DNA of 64,000 nucleotides, taken from Salipiger sp. CCB-MM3. GTDB taxonomy: Bacteria > Pseudomonadota > Alphaproteobacteria > Rhodobacterales > Rhodobacteraceae. The position numbers and the translations under genes are program-made. Location of the stretch: assembly GCF_001687105.1 (NCBI RefSeq), contig NZ_CP014596.1:613501-677500 (forward strand), given 5' to 3'. Below the pieces are notes generated by a model. It made no database searches, was not told where the DNA came from, and saw nothing but the letters and a program-made list of their open reading frames with translations. Each line of letters starts with the position of its first letter. The first letter of the stretch is position 1. This document shows, one piece after another, positions 7,935-18,011 of the stretch.

Positions 7935-10070
7935 ATGACGGCCAAGAAGGACGACTGGCGCCAGCTCGCGGAGAAGGAACTGCGGGGGCGCCCGCTCGAT
8001 GACCTGACGTGGCACACGCTCGAGGGGATCGACGTGCAGCCGCTCTATACCGCCGAGGACACGGCGGATCTGCCGCATATGGGCACGCTGCCGGGCTTTG
8101 GGCCCTTCACCCGCGGGGTGAAGGCGACGATGTACGCGGGCCGTCCGTGGACCATCCGGCAGTACGCCGGGTTCTCCACCGCCGAAGACTCCAACGCCTT
8201 TTACCGCAAGGCGCTGGCGGCGGGGCAGCAGGGCGTTTCAGTGGCCTTCGATCTGGCCACCCACCGCGGCTATGACAGCGACCACGAGCGCGTCGTCGGC
8301 GATGTCGGCAAGGCGGGCGTGGCGATCGACAGCGTCGAGGACATGAAGATCCTTTTCGACGGTATCCCGCTCGACAAGATCTCCGTATCGATGACCATGA
8401 ACGGCGCGGTGATCCCGATCCTCGCCAGTTTCATCGTCGTGGGCGAAGAGCAGGGGCATGATCGCGCGGTGCTGTCGGGGACCATCCAGAACGACATTCT
8501 CAAGGAGTTCATGGTCCGCAACACCTACATCTACCCGCCCGAGCCTTCGATGCGGATCATCTCGGACATTATCGAATACACCTCCAACGAGATGCCGAAA
8601 TTCAACTCGATCTCGATCTCCGGCTACCACATGCAGGAGGCCGGGGCGAACCTCGTGCAGGAGCTGGCCTACACGCTGGCCGACGGGCGCGAATACGTGC
8701 GCGCGGCGATCGAGGCGGGCATGGATGTCGACAAATTCGCCGGGCGGCTGTCGTTCTTCTTCGCCATCGGCATGAACTTCTTCATGGAGGCGGCCAAGCT
8801 GCGCGCGGCGCGCACGCTCTGGCACCGCATCATGACCGAGTTCGGCGCCAAGTCCGACCGCTCGAAGATGCTGCGCACCCACTGCCAGACCTCGGGTGTG
8901 AGCCTGCAGGAGCAGGACCCCTACAACAACGTCATCCGCACCGCCTATGAGGCGATGAGCGCGGTGCTCGGTGGCACCCAGTCGCTGCACACAAACGCGC
9001 TTGACGAGGCAATTGCGCTGCCCACCGAGTTCTCGGCCCGGATCGCGCGCAACACCCAGCTCATCCTGCAGGAAGAGACCGGGGTGACCAATGTGGTCGA
9101 CCCGCTGGCGGGGTCTTACTACGTGGAAAGCCTCACCAACGAGCTGATCGAGAAGGCATGGGCGCTGATCGAAGAGGTCGAGGAGATGGGCGGCATGACC
9201 AAGGCCGTTGCCTCGGGCATGCCCAAGTTGCGGATCGAAGAGACTGCGGCGCGCCGTCAGGCGCAGATCGACCGCGGCGAAGAGGTGATCGTCGGCGTCA
9301 ATAAATACCGCAAGGACAAGGAAGACCCGATCGACATCCTCGATATCGACAACGCCAAAGTCCGCGAGAGCCAGATCGCGCGGCTGGAAAAGGTGCGGTC
9401 GAGCCGGGATCAAGCGGCCTGTGACGCGGCGTTGGCCGAGCTCACCCGCCGTGCGCAAGAGGGCGGCAACCTGCTGGAAGCCGCGGTCGAAGCCGCCCGT
9501 GCTCGGGCCTCTGTCGGAGAGATTTCCATGGCCATGGAAAAGGAATTCGGGCGCCATCGCGCCGAGGTGAAAACCCTCGCCGGTGTCTATGGCGCCGCCT
9601 ATGAAGGCGACGAGGGCTTTGCCCAGATCCAGAAGGACGTCGAGAGCTTCGCCGAGGCCGAAGGCCGCCGCCCGCGGATGCTGGTGGTCAAGATGGGCCA
9701 GGACGGTCACGACCGCGGCGCCAAGGTCATCGCCACCGCCTTTGCCGACATCGGCTTTGACGTCGACGTCGGCCCGCTGTTCCAGACGCCCGCCGAAGCG
9801 GCGCAGGACGCCATCGACAACGACGTGCATATCGTCGGCATCTCGTCGCAGGCCGCCGGGCACAAGACGCTCGCGCCGCAACTGGTCGAGGAGCTGAAGG
9901 CGCAGGGCGCAGGGGATATCATCGTGATCTGCGGCGGGGTGATCCCGCATCAGGATTACGAGTTCCTCTACAAGGCCGGGGTCAAGGCGATCTTTGGGCC
10001 GGGCACCAATATCCCGGCTGCCGCCAAAGAGATCCTCGGTCTCATCGGCACGCCGCGCGCCGCCGAGTAA
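7935..10070 (+). CDS. scpA: methylmalonyl-CoA mutase, full-length B12-dependent
   Basis: Adenosylcobalamin-dependent isomerase that converts (R)-methylmalonyl-CoA to succinyl-CoA, completing propionyl-CoA entry into the TCA cycle. The product has 711 residues. The N-terminal TIM-barrel substrate domain includes [22 protein letters not shown] and [12 protein letters not shown]. The C-terminal cobalamin domain has the base-off motif DGHDRGAK near residues 590-597, followed by [17 protein letters not shown] and the [12 protein letters not shown] loop. A GGAGAGAGGA ribosome-binding region precedes the ATG. It is a homodimer type, since no small-subunit gene is nearby. Also called mcm or bhbA; adjacency to pccAB supports the assignment. 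Confidence 0.97.
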   Translation: MTAKKDDWRQLAEKELRGRPLDDLTWHTLEGIDVQPLYTAEDTADLPHMGTLPGFGPFTRGVKATMYAGRPWTIRQYAGFSTAEDSNAFYRKALAAGQQGVSVAFDLATHRGYDSDHERVVGDVGKAGVAIDSVEDMKILFDGIPLDKISVSMTMNGAVIPILASFIVVGEEQGHDRAVLSGTIQNDILKEFMVRNTYIYPPEPSMRIISDIIEYTSNEMPKFNSISISGYHMQEAGANLVQELAYTLADGREYVRAAIEAGMDVDKFAGRLSFFFAIGMNFFMEAAKLRAARTLWHRIMTEFGAKSDRSKMLRTHCQTSGVSLQEQDPYNNVIRTAYEAMSAVLGGTQSLHTNALDEAIALPTEFSARIARNTQLILQEETGVTNVVDPLAGSYYVESLTNELIEKAWALIEEVEEMGGMTKAVASGMPKLRIEETAARRQAQIDRGEEVIVGVNKYRKDKEDPIDILDIDNAKVRESQIARLEKVRSSRDQAACDAALAELTRRAQEGGNLLEAAVEAARARASVGEISMAMEKEFGRHRAEVKTLAGVYGAAYEGDEGFAQIQKDVESFAEAEGRRPRMLVVKMGQDGHDRGAKVIATAFADIGFDVDVGPLFQTPAEAAQDAIDNDVHIVGISSQAAGHKTLAPQLVEELKAQGAGDIIVICGGVIPHQDYEFLYKAGVKAIFGPGTNIPAAAKEILGLIGTPRAAE

Positions 10071-10098
10071 GCCGCACGCCCCAGTTCGTGCCGCTGGC

Positions 10099-10182
10099 TT
10101 AGATCAGCGGCACGAAGGGCACGCCGCAGGCGGCAAGGCCGAGGGTGGCGATCAGCATCACGGTCAGGGTGCGGATTTTCAT
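10099..10182 (-). CDS. 27-residue lipoprotein
   Basis: A very small lipoprotein below normal ORF length cut-offs. The frame begins MKIRTLTVMLIATLGLAAC, with a textbook lipobox cysteine at residue 19, and ends GVPFVPLI. A GGAG ribosome-binding site lies about eight bases upstream of the ATG on the minus strand. A longer frame extends upstream, but the extra 49 residues are Arg/Gly-rich and have no leader, so the internal ATG is preferred. Nearly the whole product is signal peptide, leaving a lipidated octapeptide. Comparable tiny lipoproteins are known in proteobacteria, but I cannot name a function. It is convergent with mcm, 28 bp from its stop. Confidence 0.65.
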   Translation of the reverse strand: MKIRTLTVMLIATLGLAACGVPFVPLI

Positions 10183-10367
10183 GGGCGTGCTCCTTGCCTC
10201 GTGGCGGCCGGTTCCGTTGCCCGCCGCCTTTGCCGGGCAGACTATGTGCTGCCGCCGCATCGGGCCAGCGCTGCGCGACATTTTCTTGTGCCCGCGTGTC
10301 CATTTCCCGATTGCACCCCCCTTCGCCACGGCTAACGTGGTGCGGGTGCAACAGGAGCGGAGGGACG

Positions 10368-10982
10368 ATGCTCGAGCTTGATCATGTGGCGGTGCTTGGG
10401 GAGACGCTGGCAGAGGCTGTGAGCCATGCCGAAAGCGCCTTGGGACTGCCGCTTTCGCCGGGCGGGGCGCATCCCGATTTCGGCACGCATAACTTCCTGC
10501 TCGGGCTGGAAAACGACCTATATCTCGAGGCCATCGCCGTCGATCCTTCGGCGCCCGATCCCGGGCGTCCGCGCTGGTTCGGGCTCGATGGGTTCACAGG
10601 GCCCGCGCGGCTCGACAAATGGGTGTGCCGGGTGCCGGATCTGGATGCGGCGCTGAAGGTGCTTCCCATGGCAGGGGAGGCTGTGGCAGTCACCCGCGGC
10701 GCGCTCAGCTGGAAGATCTCGGTGCCGCGCGACGGGCTGCTGCCCTTTGACGGCATGTTCCCGGCGCTGATCGAATGGGTCAGCCCGGTGCCCCCGGGCG
10801 TGTCGCTTGCGGGGGCGGGCATCCGACTCGACCGGCTGACCGTGGCGCATCCGCAGGCGGACGCGTTGCAGGCGCTGCTCGCACCGCATCTGAACGTGCC
10901 GCTGGCCGAGTTCGAGGTCGAGGCCAAGCCCGCCCTGCGCGGCAGTTTCGTCACCGTCTCGGGCTCGCGGGTGCTGCAATGA
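10368..10982 (+). CDS. VOC (glyoxalase-like) family protein
   Basis: A 204-residue protein of the glyoxalase-like/vicinal oxygen chelate fold. It opens with MLELDHVAVLGETLAEAVSHAESALGLPLS, where His6 is a typical first metal ligand. A Glu-containing strand (LYLEAIAVDP) follows, then a second half-module (LDKWVCRVPDLDAALK, IEWVSPVPPG). The substrate is unknown. ATG 10368 has a GGAGCGGAGGGA ribosome-binding region and starts at the conserved HV motif; an upstream extension to 10194 is rejected as low-complexity. Its stop overlaps the ATG of the next gene (ATGA), so the two are translationally coupled. Confidence 0.8.
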   Translation: MLELDHVAVLGETLAEAVSHAESALGLPLSPGGAHPDFGTHNFLLGLENDLYLEAIAVDPSAPDPGRPRWFGLDGFTGPARLDKWVCRVPDLDAALKVLPMAGEAVAVTRGALSWKISVPRDGLLPFDGMFPALIEWVSPVPPGVSLAGAGIRLDRLTVAHPQADALQALLAPHLNVPLAEFEVEAKPALRGSFVTVSGSRVLQ

Positions 10983-11458
10983 TCATCCGCGCCGCCAACA
11001 GTGAGGACGCCGCCGCCATCACGGCGATCTGGAACCCGATCATCGACGACAGCGCCGCTACCTTTACCAACCTGCGCAAAACGCCCGAGGGCCTGCAGGC
11101 CGACATCGCGGCGCGCGGTCCGGCTTTCCTCGTGGCCGAGGAAGACGGGCTGCTGCTGGGCTTTGCCACCTTCTTTCCGTTTCGCGGCGGGCCGGGCTAT
11201 GCCCAAACCAAGGAGCACACGGTGATCCTCGGCCCGGCGGCGCGCGGGCGCGGCGTGGGACGGGCGCTGATGACCGCCCTGATCGAAGAGGCGCGCGGGC
11301 AGGGGGTACATTCGCTGTTTGCCGGGGTCTCGGGCGAGAATGACGCGGGCGTCGCCTTCCATGCGGCGCTGGGCTTTCGCGAGGTCGCCCGGCTGCCGGA
11401 AGTGGGGTTCAAGTTCGGACGCTGGATGGATCTGGTGCTGATGCAGAAATTCCTGTGA
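10979..11458 (+). CDS. GNAT-family N-acetyltransferase (phosphinothricin acetyltransferase-like)
   Basis: A 159-residue acetyl-CoA-dependent N-acyltransferase. It starts MIIRAANSEDAAAITAIWNP, and the pattern of a substrate loop DDSAATFTNLRKTPE is like that of the Pat/MddA group that acetylates small amines or amino-acid analogues such as methionine sulfoximine. The acetyl-CoA pyrophosphate-binding loop is RGRGVGRALMTALI near residues 88-101. The C-terminal FHAALGFREVARLPEVGFKFGRW is characteristic of the same group. It overlaps the preceding VOC gene by four bases. The exact substrate is not determined by sequence. Confidence 0.85.
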   Translation: MIIRAANSEDAAAITAIWNPIIDDSAATFTNLRKTPEGLQADIAARGPAFLVAEEDGLLLGFATFFPFRGGPGYAQTKEHTVILGPAARGRGVGRALMTALIEEARGQGVHSLFAGVSGENDAGVAFHAALGFREVARLPEVGFKFGRWMDLVLMQKFL

Positions 11459-11466
11459 CCGCTTTC

Positions 11467-11485
11467 GGTGAGGCCCGGCCTCACC
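11467..11485 (+). terminator. hairpin after the GNAT gene
   Basis: GGTGAGG (11467-11473), a CCCGG spacer and CCTCACC (11479-11485), nine bases past the stop. There is no immediate T-run, so this is a weak or rho-assisted terminator candidate. Confidence 0.4.
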
Positions 11486-11560
11486 CGGTTCTGACAGAAA
11501 ATTTAGCCGACTTCTCATTGTCGCACTGACAGTTGCCGCGTTGCCGCGTAAACTGCGGAA

Positions 11561-12244
11561 ATGTCGATTTGGTCGCGCATCTCTGAAGCACTCGCCGCCC
11601 TTGCCAAGGGCGAGGGGCTTACCGCTGTCTTCGAGAAACTTCGCCAGCCGCCCGAACGCAGCGTCGCCTTCACCATCGCGGTCATCGCGCTGTCGGCAAA
11701 GATGGCCAAGGCCGACGGGCAGGTCACGCGCAATGAGGTCGCCGCCTTCCGCGAGATCTTTACCATCGCCCCCGAGGATGAGGCGGCGGCGGCACGTGTG
11801 TTCAACCTCGCGCGGCAGGACGTCGCGGGCTTTGAGGAATATGCCCGCCGCATCCGCCGCATGTTCGACAGCAACGCGGAGCAACTGTCGGATCTGATGG
11901 AAGGGCTGTTCTACATCGCGCTGGCCGATGGCGACTACCACACCGCCGAGAACGCCTTCCTCGAACGGGTGGCCGAGATTTTTGGCATTTCCGACAATGC
12001 CTTCCGGGCGCTGCGGGCGCGCTTTGTGCCCGATGCCGTTCCCGATCCTTTCACTGTGCTCGGGGTCAGCCCCGACATGCCCATCGCCGACATTCGCAAG
12101 CAATGGCGCAAGCTGGTCCGCGAGAGCCACCCCGATGTGATGTGCGCCCGTGGCCTGCCCGAAGAGGCGATCAAGCTTTCGGAAAAGCGCCTGATCGACA
12201 TCAACCGGGCTTGGGAAGAGATCTCGGCCCGCGAACAGGTCTGA
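11561..12244 (+). CDS. TerB-DnaJ (DjlA-like) protein
   Basis: A 227-residue co-chaperone-like protein with two modules. Residues about 33-155 form a TerB-like helical domain with the acidic metal-binding-type motifs AKADGQVTRNE and ALADGDYHTAEN. Residues about 161-225 form a C-terminal J domain with the Hsp70-stimulating HPD tripeptide at 190-192. Unlike E. coli DjlA it has no clear N-terminal transmembrane segment, so it is probably cytosolic. The J domain should stimulate DnaK; the TerB part may recognise clients or ions. It is followed after four bases by the EEP-family gene, indicating an operon. Confidence 0.85.
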   Translation: MSIWSRISEALAALAKGEGLTAVFEKLRQPPERSVAFTIAVIALSAKMAKADGQVTRNEVAAFREIFTIAPEDEAAAARVFNLARQDVAGFEEYARRIRRMFDSNAEQLSDLMEGLFYIALADGDYHTAENAFLERVAEIFGISDNAFRALRARFVPDAVPDPFTVLGVSPDMPIADIRKQWRKLVRESHPDVMCARGLPEEAIKLSEKRLIDINRAWEEISAREQV

Positions 12245-12248
12245 TCCG

Positions 12249-13250
12249 ATGCGGCTCGCCACCTACAATGTGGAGTGGTTCGACGACCTCTTCAGCAAGC
12301 GGGGCGAGCTTCTGATCGACGACCATTGGTCGGGGCGGCGCGATGTCACCCGCGCGCAGCAGGCCGAGGCGCTGGGGATGGTGTTCACCGCGATGGATGC
12401 CGACGCGGTGATGATCATCGAAGCCCCCGACACCGGCATCCGCCGCGACACGCGGCGCGCGCTGCACAGTTTCGCCGAAGCCTTCGATCTGCGCGCCCGC
12501 GAGGTTCTGGTGGGCTTCGTCAACGACACGCAGCAAGAGATCGCGCTGCTTTATGACCCGGATGTGCTGACCGCGCGCCATGTGCCCGGGCACAGCGCAG
12601 ACGCACCGCGCTTCGACGGCACGGCGCAGATCGACCTCGGCATCGGCGACGGGGAAGAGGCGGTGATCTTCTCCAAGCCGCCGCTCGAGGTCGAACTGAC
12701 CGTGGCGGGCGGGCGTAGCCTCCGCCTTCTCGGGGCGCATTTGAAATCCAAGGCCCCGCATGGCGCGCAGGGCGCGGCCGAGGTCAGACGCCTCGCCATC
12801 GCCAACCGCCGCAAGCAACTGGCACAGGCGATCTGGCTGCGCCGCCGGGTCGACGCGCTCTTGCAGGACGGCGAGAGCGTGGTGGTTCTTGGCGATCTCA
12901 ACGACGGTCCCGGCGTCGATGAATACGAGAATGTCTTTGGCCGAAGCTCGGTCGAGGTGATCCTAGGCGACGGCGAGACCGCGCTCTATGATCCACACGC
13001 CAGCGAGGCGCTGCGCGGCAAGCTCACGCCCCAGCCGACCACCGCGCGTTTCTATATCGAGCCGGAAAAGCGCTACCTGCAGGCGCTGCTCGACTACATC
13101 ATGGTCTCGCAGGATCTGCGCGAGGTGGCGCAGGGCTGGCGCATCTGGCACCCGTTCGAAGACGCCCGCTGCTGGCAGGCGCCGGACCTCTGCAGTGCGC
13201 TGCTGGCGGCCTCGGATCACTTCCCGGTCACGCTGGATCTCGCCATCTGA
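12249..13250 (+). CDS. endonuclease/exonuclease/phosphatase (EEP) family protein
   Basis: A 333-residue metal-dependent phosphohydrolase of the EEP fold. The N-terminal LATYNVEWFDDLF carries the Asn and Glu of the catalytic site. MIIEAPDTG follows in place of the usual I-x-E-Q motif. VVLGDLNDGPG is near residues 212-222, and the terminal SDHFPVTLDL holds the conserved Asp-His pair. All catalytic elements are therefore present. There is no signal peptide. Whether it cuts DNA, RNA, phospholipid or inositol phosphate cannot be told. It lies four bases downstream of the TerB-DnaJ gene. Confidence 0.85.
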   Translation: MRLATYNVEWFDDLFSKRGELLIDDHWSGRRDVTRAQQAEALGMVFTAMDADAVMIIEAPDTGIRRDTRRALHSFAEAFDLRAREVLVGFVNDTQQEIALLYDPDVLTARHVPGHSADAPRFDGTAQIDLGIGDGEEAVIFSKPPLEVELTVAGGRSLRLLGAHLKSKAPHGAQGAAEVRRLAIANRRKQLAQAIWLRRRVDALLQDGESVVVLGDLNDGPGVDEYENVFGRSSVEVILGDGETALYDPHASEALRGKLTPQPTTARFYIEPEKRYLQALLDYIMVSQDLREVAQGWRIWHPFEDARCWQAPDLCSALLAASDHFPVTLDLAI

Positions 13251-13319
13251 GCGGCCCATCCGGCTGCAGGGACAGGCTTTCTCTACCCCGACTCAGCCCG
13301 CCGCCCTATATTGCGTGGC

Positions 13320-13772
13320 ATGAGACGCATGTTTCCCCTCGCCCTCGCGGCCAGCCTCGCCGGTGCCTCTCTGGTGCCTCTCGCAACTTCCGTGCTGGCG
13401 CAGCAGGAGGCGCAGCCCGACACCGAACCGCTGATCGAGGATGAAACCCCGGAGGAGGGGCGCAGCCTGATGGAGCGCGGCGCCGATATGTTCCTACGCG
13501 GGCTGCGCGATGAGATCGATCCCACTGTGCAGGATCTCAAGCGGCTCGCCGAACGCATGGGGCCGGCGCTGCAGAGCTTCGTCGAAGAGATGGGGCCGGC
13601 CATGGCCGAACTGTCGGACAAGGTCGAGGACTGGACGCTCTATGAGTCGCCCGAGATGCTGCCCAATGGCGATATCCTGATCCGCCGCCGCGAAAAGCTC
13701 GATCCCGACGCGATGCCCGAAGACGCCCCCGATCTGCCCGAGCCCGGCCCCGGCGGCGAGGTCGAACTCTGA
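13320..13772 (+). CDS. exported hypothetical protein with predicted long helix
   Basis: A 150-residue protein with a signal peptide (MRRMFPLALAASLAGASLVPLATSVLA, cleavage before QQEAQP). The mature region is acidic and mainly helical (SLMERGADMFLRGLRDEIDPTV through LSDKVEDW), followed by YESPEMLPNGDILIRRREK and a Pro/Glu-rich tail. An upstream TTG at 13311 is less likely than the ATG at 13320. Related roseobacter proteins carry the label AAA+ family ATPase, but no Walker A or B motif is present, so that name looks like a propagated error. Function unknown; probably periplasmic. Confidence 0.7.
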   Translation: MRRMFPLALAASLAGASLVPLATSVLAQQEAQPDTEPLIEDETPEEGRSLMERGADMFLRGLRDEIDPTVQDLKRLAERMGPALQSFVEEMGPAMAELSDKVEDWTLYESPEMLPNGDILIRRREKLDPDAMPEDAPDLPEPGPGGEVEL

Positions 13773-13787
13773 ACTGAAAGCTGAGGC

Positions 13788-15377
13788 TCAGATCAGCGCC
13801 CGCGGCTCCTCGCCGTCGATCTCCAAAAGCAAGGCCTTGGCCGACAGCGCCTTGGCCAGCGAGTTCAGCCGCGCCTCGGCCACCTCGCCATAAAGCGGCG
13901 CCGCGTCGCGGGTCAACTGCAGCCGCAGCTCGCGCGCCTCGGGGTCCCAGAGGAACTGCGCCCCGTCCTCGCGGGTGACATCCGACATCCACAGCATCGA
14001 GCCGAAGCGCATAGCCTTGCCGAGGATCTCGGCGGCCTGCGTGCGCTCCTTGTCGAGCAACGCATAGAAATCCTCGAACCGGGTGCCCTCGCGCTTGTTG
14101 CGGTAGCGGTGCAGCAGCGCAAGGCCAAGGAACACCCGCTCGGGGTGGTCGAGCCCGCCAAGGTTGGCACGGGTGGCATTGTCGAAACAGGTCTCGGCCC
14201 GATAGTCGGGATGCGCGCGCCAGCTGACGTCATGCAGCAGGCAGGCCGCCTTCACGATTCGCAGCTCAGCCTCGCTGGCCTCGGGGAAAAGCGGCAGCAC
14301 GAAACGGTAGAGCTTCTTGCCAAAGCCCGGCAGCCGCGCATCCTTGGCCTCGGAAAAGCGGCAGGCTTCGATCAGCGGGTCGCGGTCGCGCAGCATCTGC
14401 GGCATCTGCTCGTATAGTAGCCCCTCGCGGATGCCATAGCTCGAGATGGCGATGGCGGTGGGCTCAAAGACCTTCAGCAATTCCTCCAGCACTTCGGCGG
14501 CAAAGGGCACAAGGCTCATGCGCGCAGAAGAAATGCCGCAAGCGCTGCGCAGCGCGTCGAGGTCTGCGCCTTCGATGAACTTCAGCGTCTCGCGCGCATT
14601 CTCGAGGGTCATCCGATATTCGTGCAGCACATGTAGCGGATAGCCGAGGCGCTCCATGTCGATGCGCGCGATGGCCCGCCAGGAGCCGCCCACCAGAAAC
14701 AGCGGCATCGGCGCGCTGCCCATGCGCTCGGCCAGCTCGGCGATGGCTTTGGTAATGTATTTCTCGCGCGCCTTCTTGCCGCCCTTGAGATCCTTGAACT
14801 TCAACGGCCCCAGCGCCGATGTGGCGCGCTTGCCGATATGGCCGCCGCGCACTTCGGCCAGTTCCATGGACGAGCCGCCGATGTCGCTCACCAGCCCGTC
14901 GGCGCCGGGCCAGCCCAGCAGGACGCCCTGCGCCGACAGCCGGGCTTCCTCGTCGCCGTCGATCACCCAGATCTTGAGGCCGGTGGCCTGCTCGATCTCG
15001 GCGCGGAAGGCCGGGCCATCCTCGGCGTCGCGCATGGCGGCGGTGGCCACGGCGGTCAGCGGCGGCAGTTCCATGCCGCGCGCCAGCGTCTGAAAGCGCT
15101 GCAGCGCCGCCAGCGCGCGGGTCTTGCCCTCGGGGTTGAGCCGCCCGGTCTCGGACATGCCAGCCCCCAGCCCGCACATGATCTTTTCGTTGTAGAAATA
15201 CGCCGGGCTGCGGGCCGCGCCGTCAAACACGACAAGGCGCACCGAGTTCGACCCGATGTCGACCACGCCGACCCGCGACAGCCGTCGCGCGCGCGGATCG
15301 TCGAAGAGCGGCTTGCCGAAGAGGCCCGCGTCGCTCTGGCTGGAGTCGCCGTTACCGTCCATCTGCTCCTCCGGCAT
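13788..15377 (-). CDS. Ppx/GppA exopolyphosphatase family protein
   Basis: A 529-residue phosphohydrolase of the Ppx/GppA group, which removes terminal phosphate from polyphosphate or from pppGpp. The actin-like fold shows the first phosphate loop DIGSNSVRLVVFD near residue 40 and the second loop DIGGSSMELAEV near 155. The C-terminal half holds HD-like residues (CLLHDVSWRAHPDYRAE) typical of the long forms. The start is uncertain: ATG 15377 is used here, while ATG 15362 has a better GGAGG five bases upstream. Roseobacters often pair this gene with rlmE, but here glmM lies upstream, separated by 235 bp. Whether it acts as Ppx or GppA cannot be settled from sequence. Confidence 0.88.
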   Translation of the reverse strand: MPEEQMDGNGDSSQSDAGLFGKPLFDDPRARRLSRVGVVDIGSNSVRLVVFDGAARSPAYFYNEKIMCGLGAGMSETGRLNPEGKTRALAALQRFQTLARGMELPPLTAVATAAMRDAEDGPAFRAEIEQATGLKIWVIDGDEEARLSAQGVLLGWPGADGLVSDIGGSSMELAEVRGGHIGKRATSALGPLKFKDLKGGKKAREKYITKAIAELAERMGSAPMPLFLVGGSWRAIARIDMERLGYPLHVLHEYRMTLENARETLKFIEGADLDALRSACGISSARMSLVPFAAEVLEELLKVFEPTAIAISSYGIREGLLYEQMPQMLRDRDPLIEACRFSEAKDARLPGFGKKLYRFVLPLFPEASEAELRIVKAACLLHDVSWRAHPDYRAETCFDNATRANLGGLDHPERVFLGLALLHRYRNKREGTRFEDFYALLDKERTQAAEILGKAMRFGSMLWMSDVTREDGAQFLWDPEARELRLQLTRDAAPLYGEVAEARLNSLAKALSAKALLLEIDGEEPRALI

Positions 15378-15550
15378 TGGTCTTCCGGTTTCATCTAGCA
15401 CGGCGAGGCCGAAGCGCAAAAGTAAGTTCGCTGCGGCAAACCTCTCTGCCGCAGCGGCACCCGCAAGCCCCTTGTCCGCCCCTGTGCCCGCCCCGCTTCA
15501 GGCGCGCCGCGTCCAGGTAAAACTGCGCCCAGGCAAAACCGCGTCCCCGG

Positions 15551-15574
15551 CTTCTTCTCTTTCCAAATACGCAT
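15551..15574 (-). repeat. dispersed intergenic element, GCGTATTT type
   Basis: On the minus strand this reads GCGTATTTGGAAAGAGAAG followed by AAG. It matches the copy at 52480-52503 base for base over 24 positions. It lies between the glmM stop and the ppx start. It is one of at least nine related copies in the window. Confidence 0.7.
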
Positions 15575-15612
15575 ATCCGGCAGCGCCGCGCGCGGTGTCG
15601 CCGGGATGGGGC

Positions 15613-16959
15613 TCAGACCGCCGCCGCCTGCACCTCGGCGACGATGCCGTCGACGACCTGCGCCAGCAGCGCCTCGTCCTCGCATTCGGCCATCACCCGG
15701 ATCAGCGGCTCGGTGCCCGACTTGCGGATCAGCAGGCGCCCCCGGCCCGAGAGCGTCGCCTCGGCCTCGGCGATGGCCCCCTGCACGCTTGCGGCCTCAA
15801 GCGGGGTCTGCCCGGCGCCGAAGCGCACGTTCTTCAGCAACTGCGGCACCGGCTCGAAGTTGCGCGCAAGGCGGCTGGCGGGCTGGCCGGTGCGCACCAT
15901 CTCTGCAAGGAACTGCAGCCCCGCCATCAGCCCGTCGCCGGTGGTGGCGTAATCGGTCATCACGATGTGGCCGGACTGCTCGCCGCCGAGGTTGTAGCCC
16001 TTGGCGCGCATCATCTCGACCACATAGCGGTCGCCCACTTTGGTGCGGGCCAGCGTCAGCCCCCGGTCATCCAGATAGCGCTCCAGCCCGAGGTTCGACA
16101 TCACCGTGGCGACCAGCGTGCCGCCCGAGAGCCGGTCTTCCTCGGCCCAGCGGCCCGCCATCAGCGCCATGATCTGATCGCCGTCGGCCACGGTGCCCTT
16201 CTCGTCGATCAGGATCACCCGGTCGGCATCGCCATCAAGGCAGATGCCCACGTCCGCGCCATGCGCCACCACCGTCTCGGCGGCGGTCTGCGGCTTGGTC
16301 GAGCCGCATTGGTCGTTGATGTTGAGCCCGTTCGGATGGGTGCCCACCGGGATCACCTCGGCACCCAGTTCCCAAAGCACCTCGGGCGCGGCGCGATAGG
16401 CGGCGCCATTGGCGCAGTCGATCACCACCTTCATGCCATCGAGGCGCATGCCATGCGGGAAGCTCGACTTCACCCGCTCCTGATAGCGGAAGCGCCCATC
16501 GTCGATGCGCTTGGCGCGGCCGATGTTGCCGGCCTGCGCGGGCTCGACGCCCGAGGCCACCAGCGCCTCGATCTCGCTCTCTGCCTCATCCGACAGTTTG
16601 AAACCGTCGGGGCCAAAGAACTTGATGCCATTGTCATGCGCCGGGTTGTGCGAGGCCGAGATCATGATGCCCACATCGGCGCGCATCGACGGCGTCAGCA
16701 GCCCCACGGCTGGGGTGGGGACGGGGCCCAGCAGCAGCACGCTCATGCCGGTCGAGGTGAGGCCCGCGGTCAGCGCGGTCTCGAACATATAGCCCGACAG
16801 CCGCGTGTCCTTGCCGATCACCACCCGGTGCGTGCCGCCCGCCTCGCGGCGGAAATAGCGCCCGGCGGCGGCGCCGATGGCCAGCGCCATCTCGGCGGTC
16901 ATCGGGTGCATATTGGCGGTGCCGCGCACCCCGTCGGTTCCGAACAGTTTGCGACTCAT
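15613..16959 (-). CDS. glmM: phosphoglucosamine mutase
   Basis: Converts glucosamine-6-phosphate to glucosamine-1-phosphate for UDP-GlcNAc, peptidoglycan and lipid A synthesis. The product has 448 residues, the normal length. It starts [16 protein letters not shown]. The active-site phosphoserine loop ISASHNP is at residues 100-106 (Ser103). The metal-binding loop [13 protein letters not shown] follows in the third domain. The sugar-specificity segment GGEQSGHIV and the C-terminal phosphate-binding [14 protein letters not shown] are all intact. Its ATG overlaps the folP stop by four bases, the conserved folP-glmM arrangement of many bacteria. Confidence 0.97.
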   Translation of the reverse strand: MSRKLFGTDGVRGTANMHPMTAEMALAIGAAAGRYFRREAGGTHRVVIGKDTRLSGYMFETALTAGLTSTGMSVLLLGPVPTPAVGLLTPSMRADVGIMISASHNPAHDNGIKFFGPDGFKLSDEAESEIEALVASGVEPAQAGNIGRAKRIDDGRFRYQERVKSSFPHGMRLDGMKVVIDCANGAAYRAAPEVLWELGAEVIPVGTHPNGLNINDQCGSTKPQTAAETVVAHGADVGICLDGDADRVILIDEKGTVADGDQIMALMAGRWAEEDRLSGGTLVATVMSNLGLERYLDDRGLTLARTKVGDRYVVEMMRAKGYNLGGEQSGHIVMTDYATTGDGLMAGLQFLAEMVRTGQPASRLARNFEPVPQLLKNVRFGAGQTPLEAASVQGAIAEAEATLSGRGRLLIRKSGTEPLIRVMAECEDEALLAQVVDGIVAEVQAAAV

Positions 16960-17960
16960 CTGGAGCCTCCTTCTTCGACAGCCTGCCAGAGCGTCAGCGC
17001 CTGACGGGTTTGCGGCACGTCGTGCACACGGATGATCTGGATCCCCTGTGCCGCCCCGGCAAGGGCAACGGCGATGGATCCGGGAAAACGTTGCGCGGCG
17101 TCACCCTCGCCCGAGAGCTTGCCGATGAAGCCTTTGCGCGAAACGCCCAGCAGAATGGCGCAGCCGAGCCCGTGAAAGAGCGACAGCCCGTTCAGCAGCG
17201 CAAGGTTCTGCTCCAGTGTCTTGGCAAAGCCGATGCCGGGATCGACGACGATCTTCTCGCGCGGCAGCCCGGCATGTTCGAGCGCGTGGATCTGCGTCTC
17301 GAGGAAGTCATAGACGTCGAGCAGCACGTCCTCATAGTCGGTCTCGGCGGTCATCGTCTCGGGGGTGCCGCGCATATGCATGACGCAGACCGGCAGGCGC
17401 GCGGAGGCGCAAAACTCGGTCATCTCGGGATCGAAGACGAGGCCCGAGACATCGTTGATCAGCGTCGCGCCGGCCTCGGCGGCGGTGCGGGCGACGGCGG
17501 CCTTGCGGGTGTCGACCGAGATCGGCACGCCCTTCAGCGCCTCGGTCACCGGCACGACGCGGGCGATCTCTTCATCCACCGGCACTTCGGGCGCGCCGGG
17601 GCGGGTGCTCTCGCCGCCGATGTCGAGGATCTCGGCGCCATGGTCCAGCATCTGCCGCGCGCGGGCGATGGACTCGGCCACCGAGCCATCGGTGCCACCG
17701 TCCGAGAAACTGTCGGGCGTGACGTTGAGGATACCCATGATCCGGCAGCCCTGCATCGACAGGCCCGCCACAGGCTCGCGCGGGGCGGTCAGCCGGGCCA
17801 GCACGTCCTGCGGCACCTCGGCGGCGGGGATCACCGTGACCGGCGCGCCGCGGGCATGGCGTGCGCAATGGGTGAACCAATGCGGGCCACCCGCCAGCGG
17901 CAGGGCATCCTCTGGGCGGGGCGTGGCGGTCTGGACGAGCGGTCGGTATCGGGCAGTCAT
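16956..17960 (-). CDS. folP: dihydropteroate synthase
   Basis: Condenses dihydropterin pyrophosphate with p-aminobenzoate in folate synthesis and is the target of sulfonamides. The product has 334 residues. The N-terminal 70 residues (including [20 protein letters not shown]) are an extension found in alphaproteobacteria. The barrel begins with [14 protein letters not shown] at 76-89. The second pterin motif is [13 protein letters not shown], and the loop [17 protein letters not shown] follows further on. SRKGFIGKL near the C-terminus is also conserved. It is upstream of and translationally coupled to glmM, and downstream of folB by 51 bp. Confidence 0.96.
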   Translation of the reverse strand: MTARYRPLVQTATPRPEDALPLAGGPHWFTHCARHARGAPVTVIPAAEVPQDVLARLTAPREPVAGLSMQGCRIMGILNVTPDSFSDGGTDGSVAESIARARQMLDHGAEILDIGGESTRPGAPEVPVDEEIARVVPVTEALKGVPISVDTRKAAVARTAAEAGATLINDVSGLVFDPEMTEFCASARLPVCVMHMRGTPETMTAETDYEDVLLDVYDFLETQIHALEHAGLPREKIVVDPGIGFAKTLEQNLALLNGLSLFHGLGCAILLGVSRKGFIGKLSGEGDAAQRFPGSIAVALAGAAQGIQIIRVHDVPQTRQALTLWQAVEEGGSR

Positions 17961-18011
17961 TCTAGTGCTGTGCCCGATGCGCTGCGGCTTGGCAAGCCGG
18001 GGCTGCCGGGC

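Noticed and set aside
13320..13772. AAA+ ATPase
   Set aside because: The name is carried by related entries, but there is no Walker A or B motif in the product.
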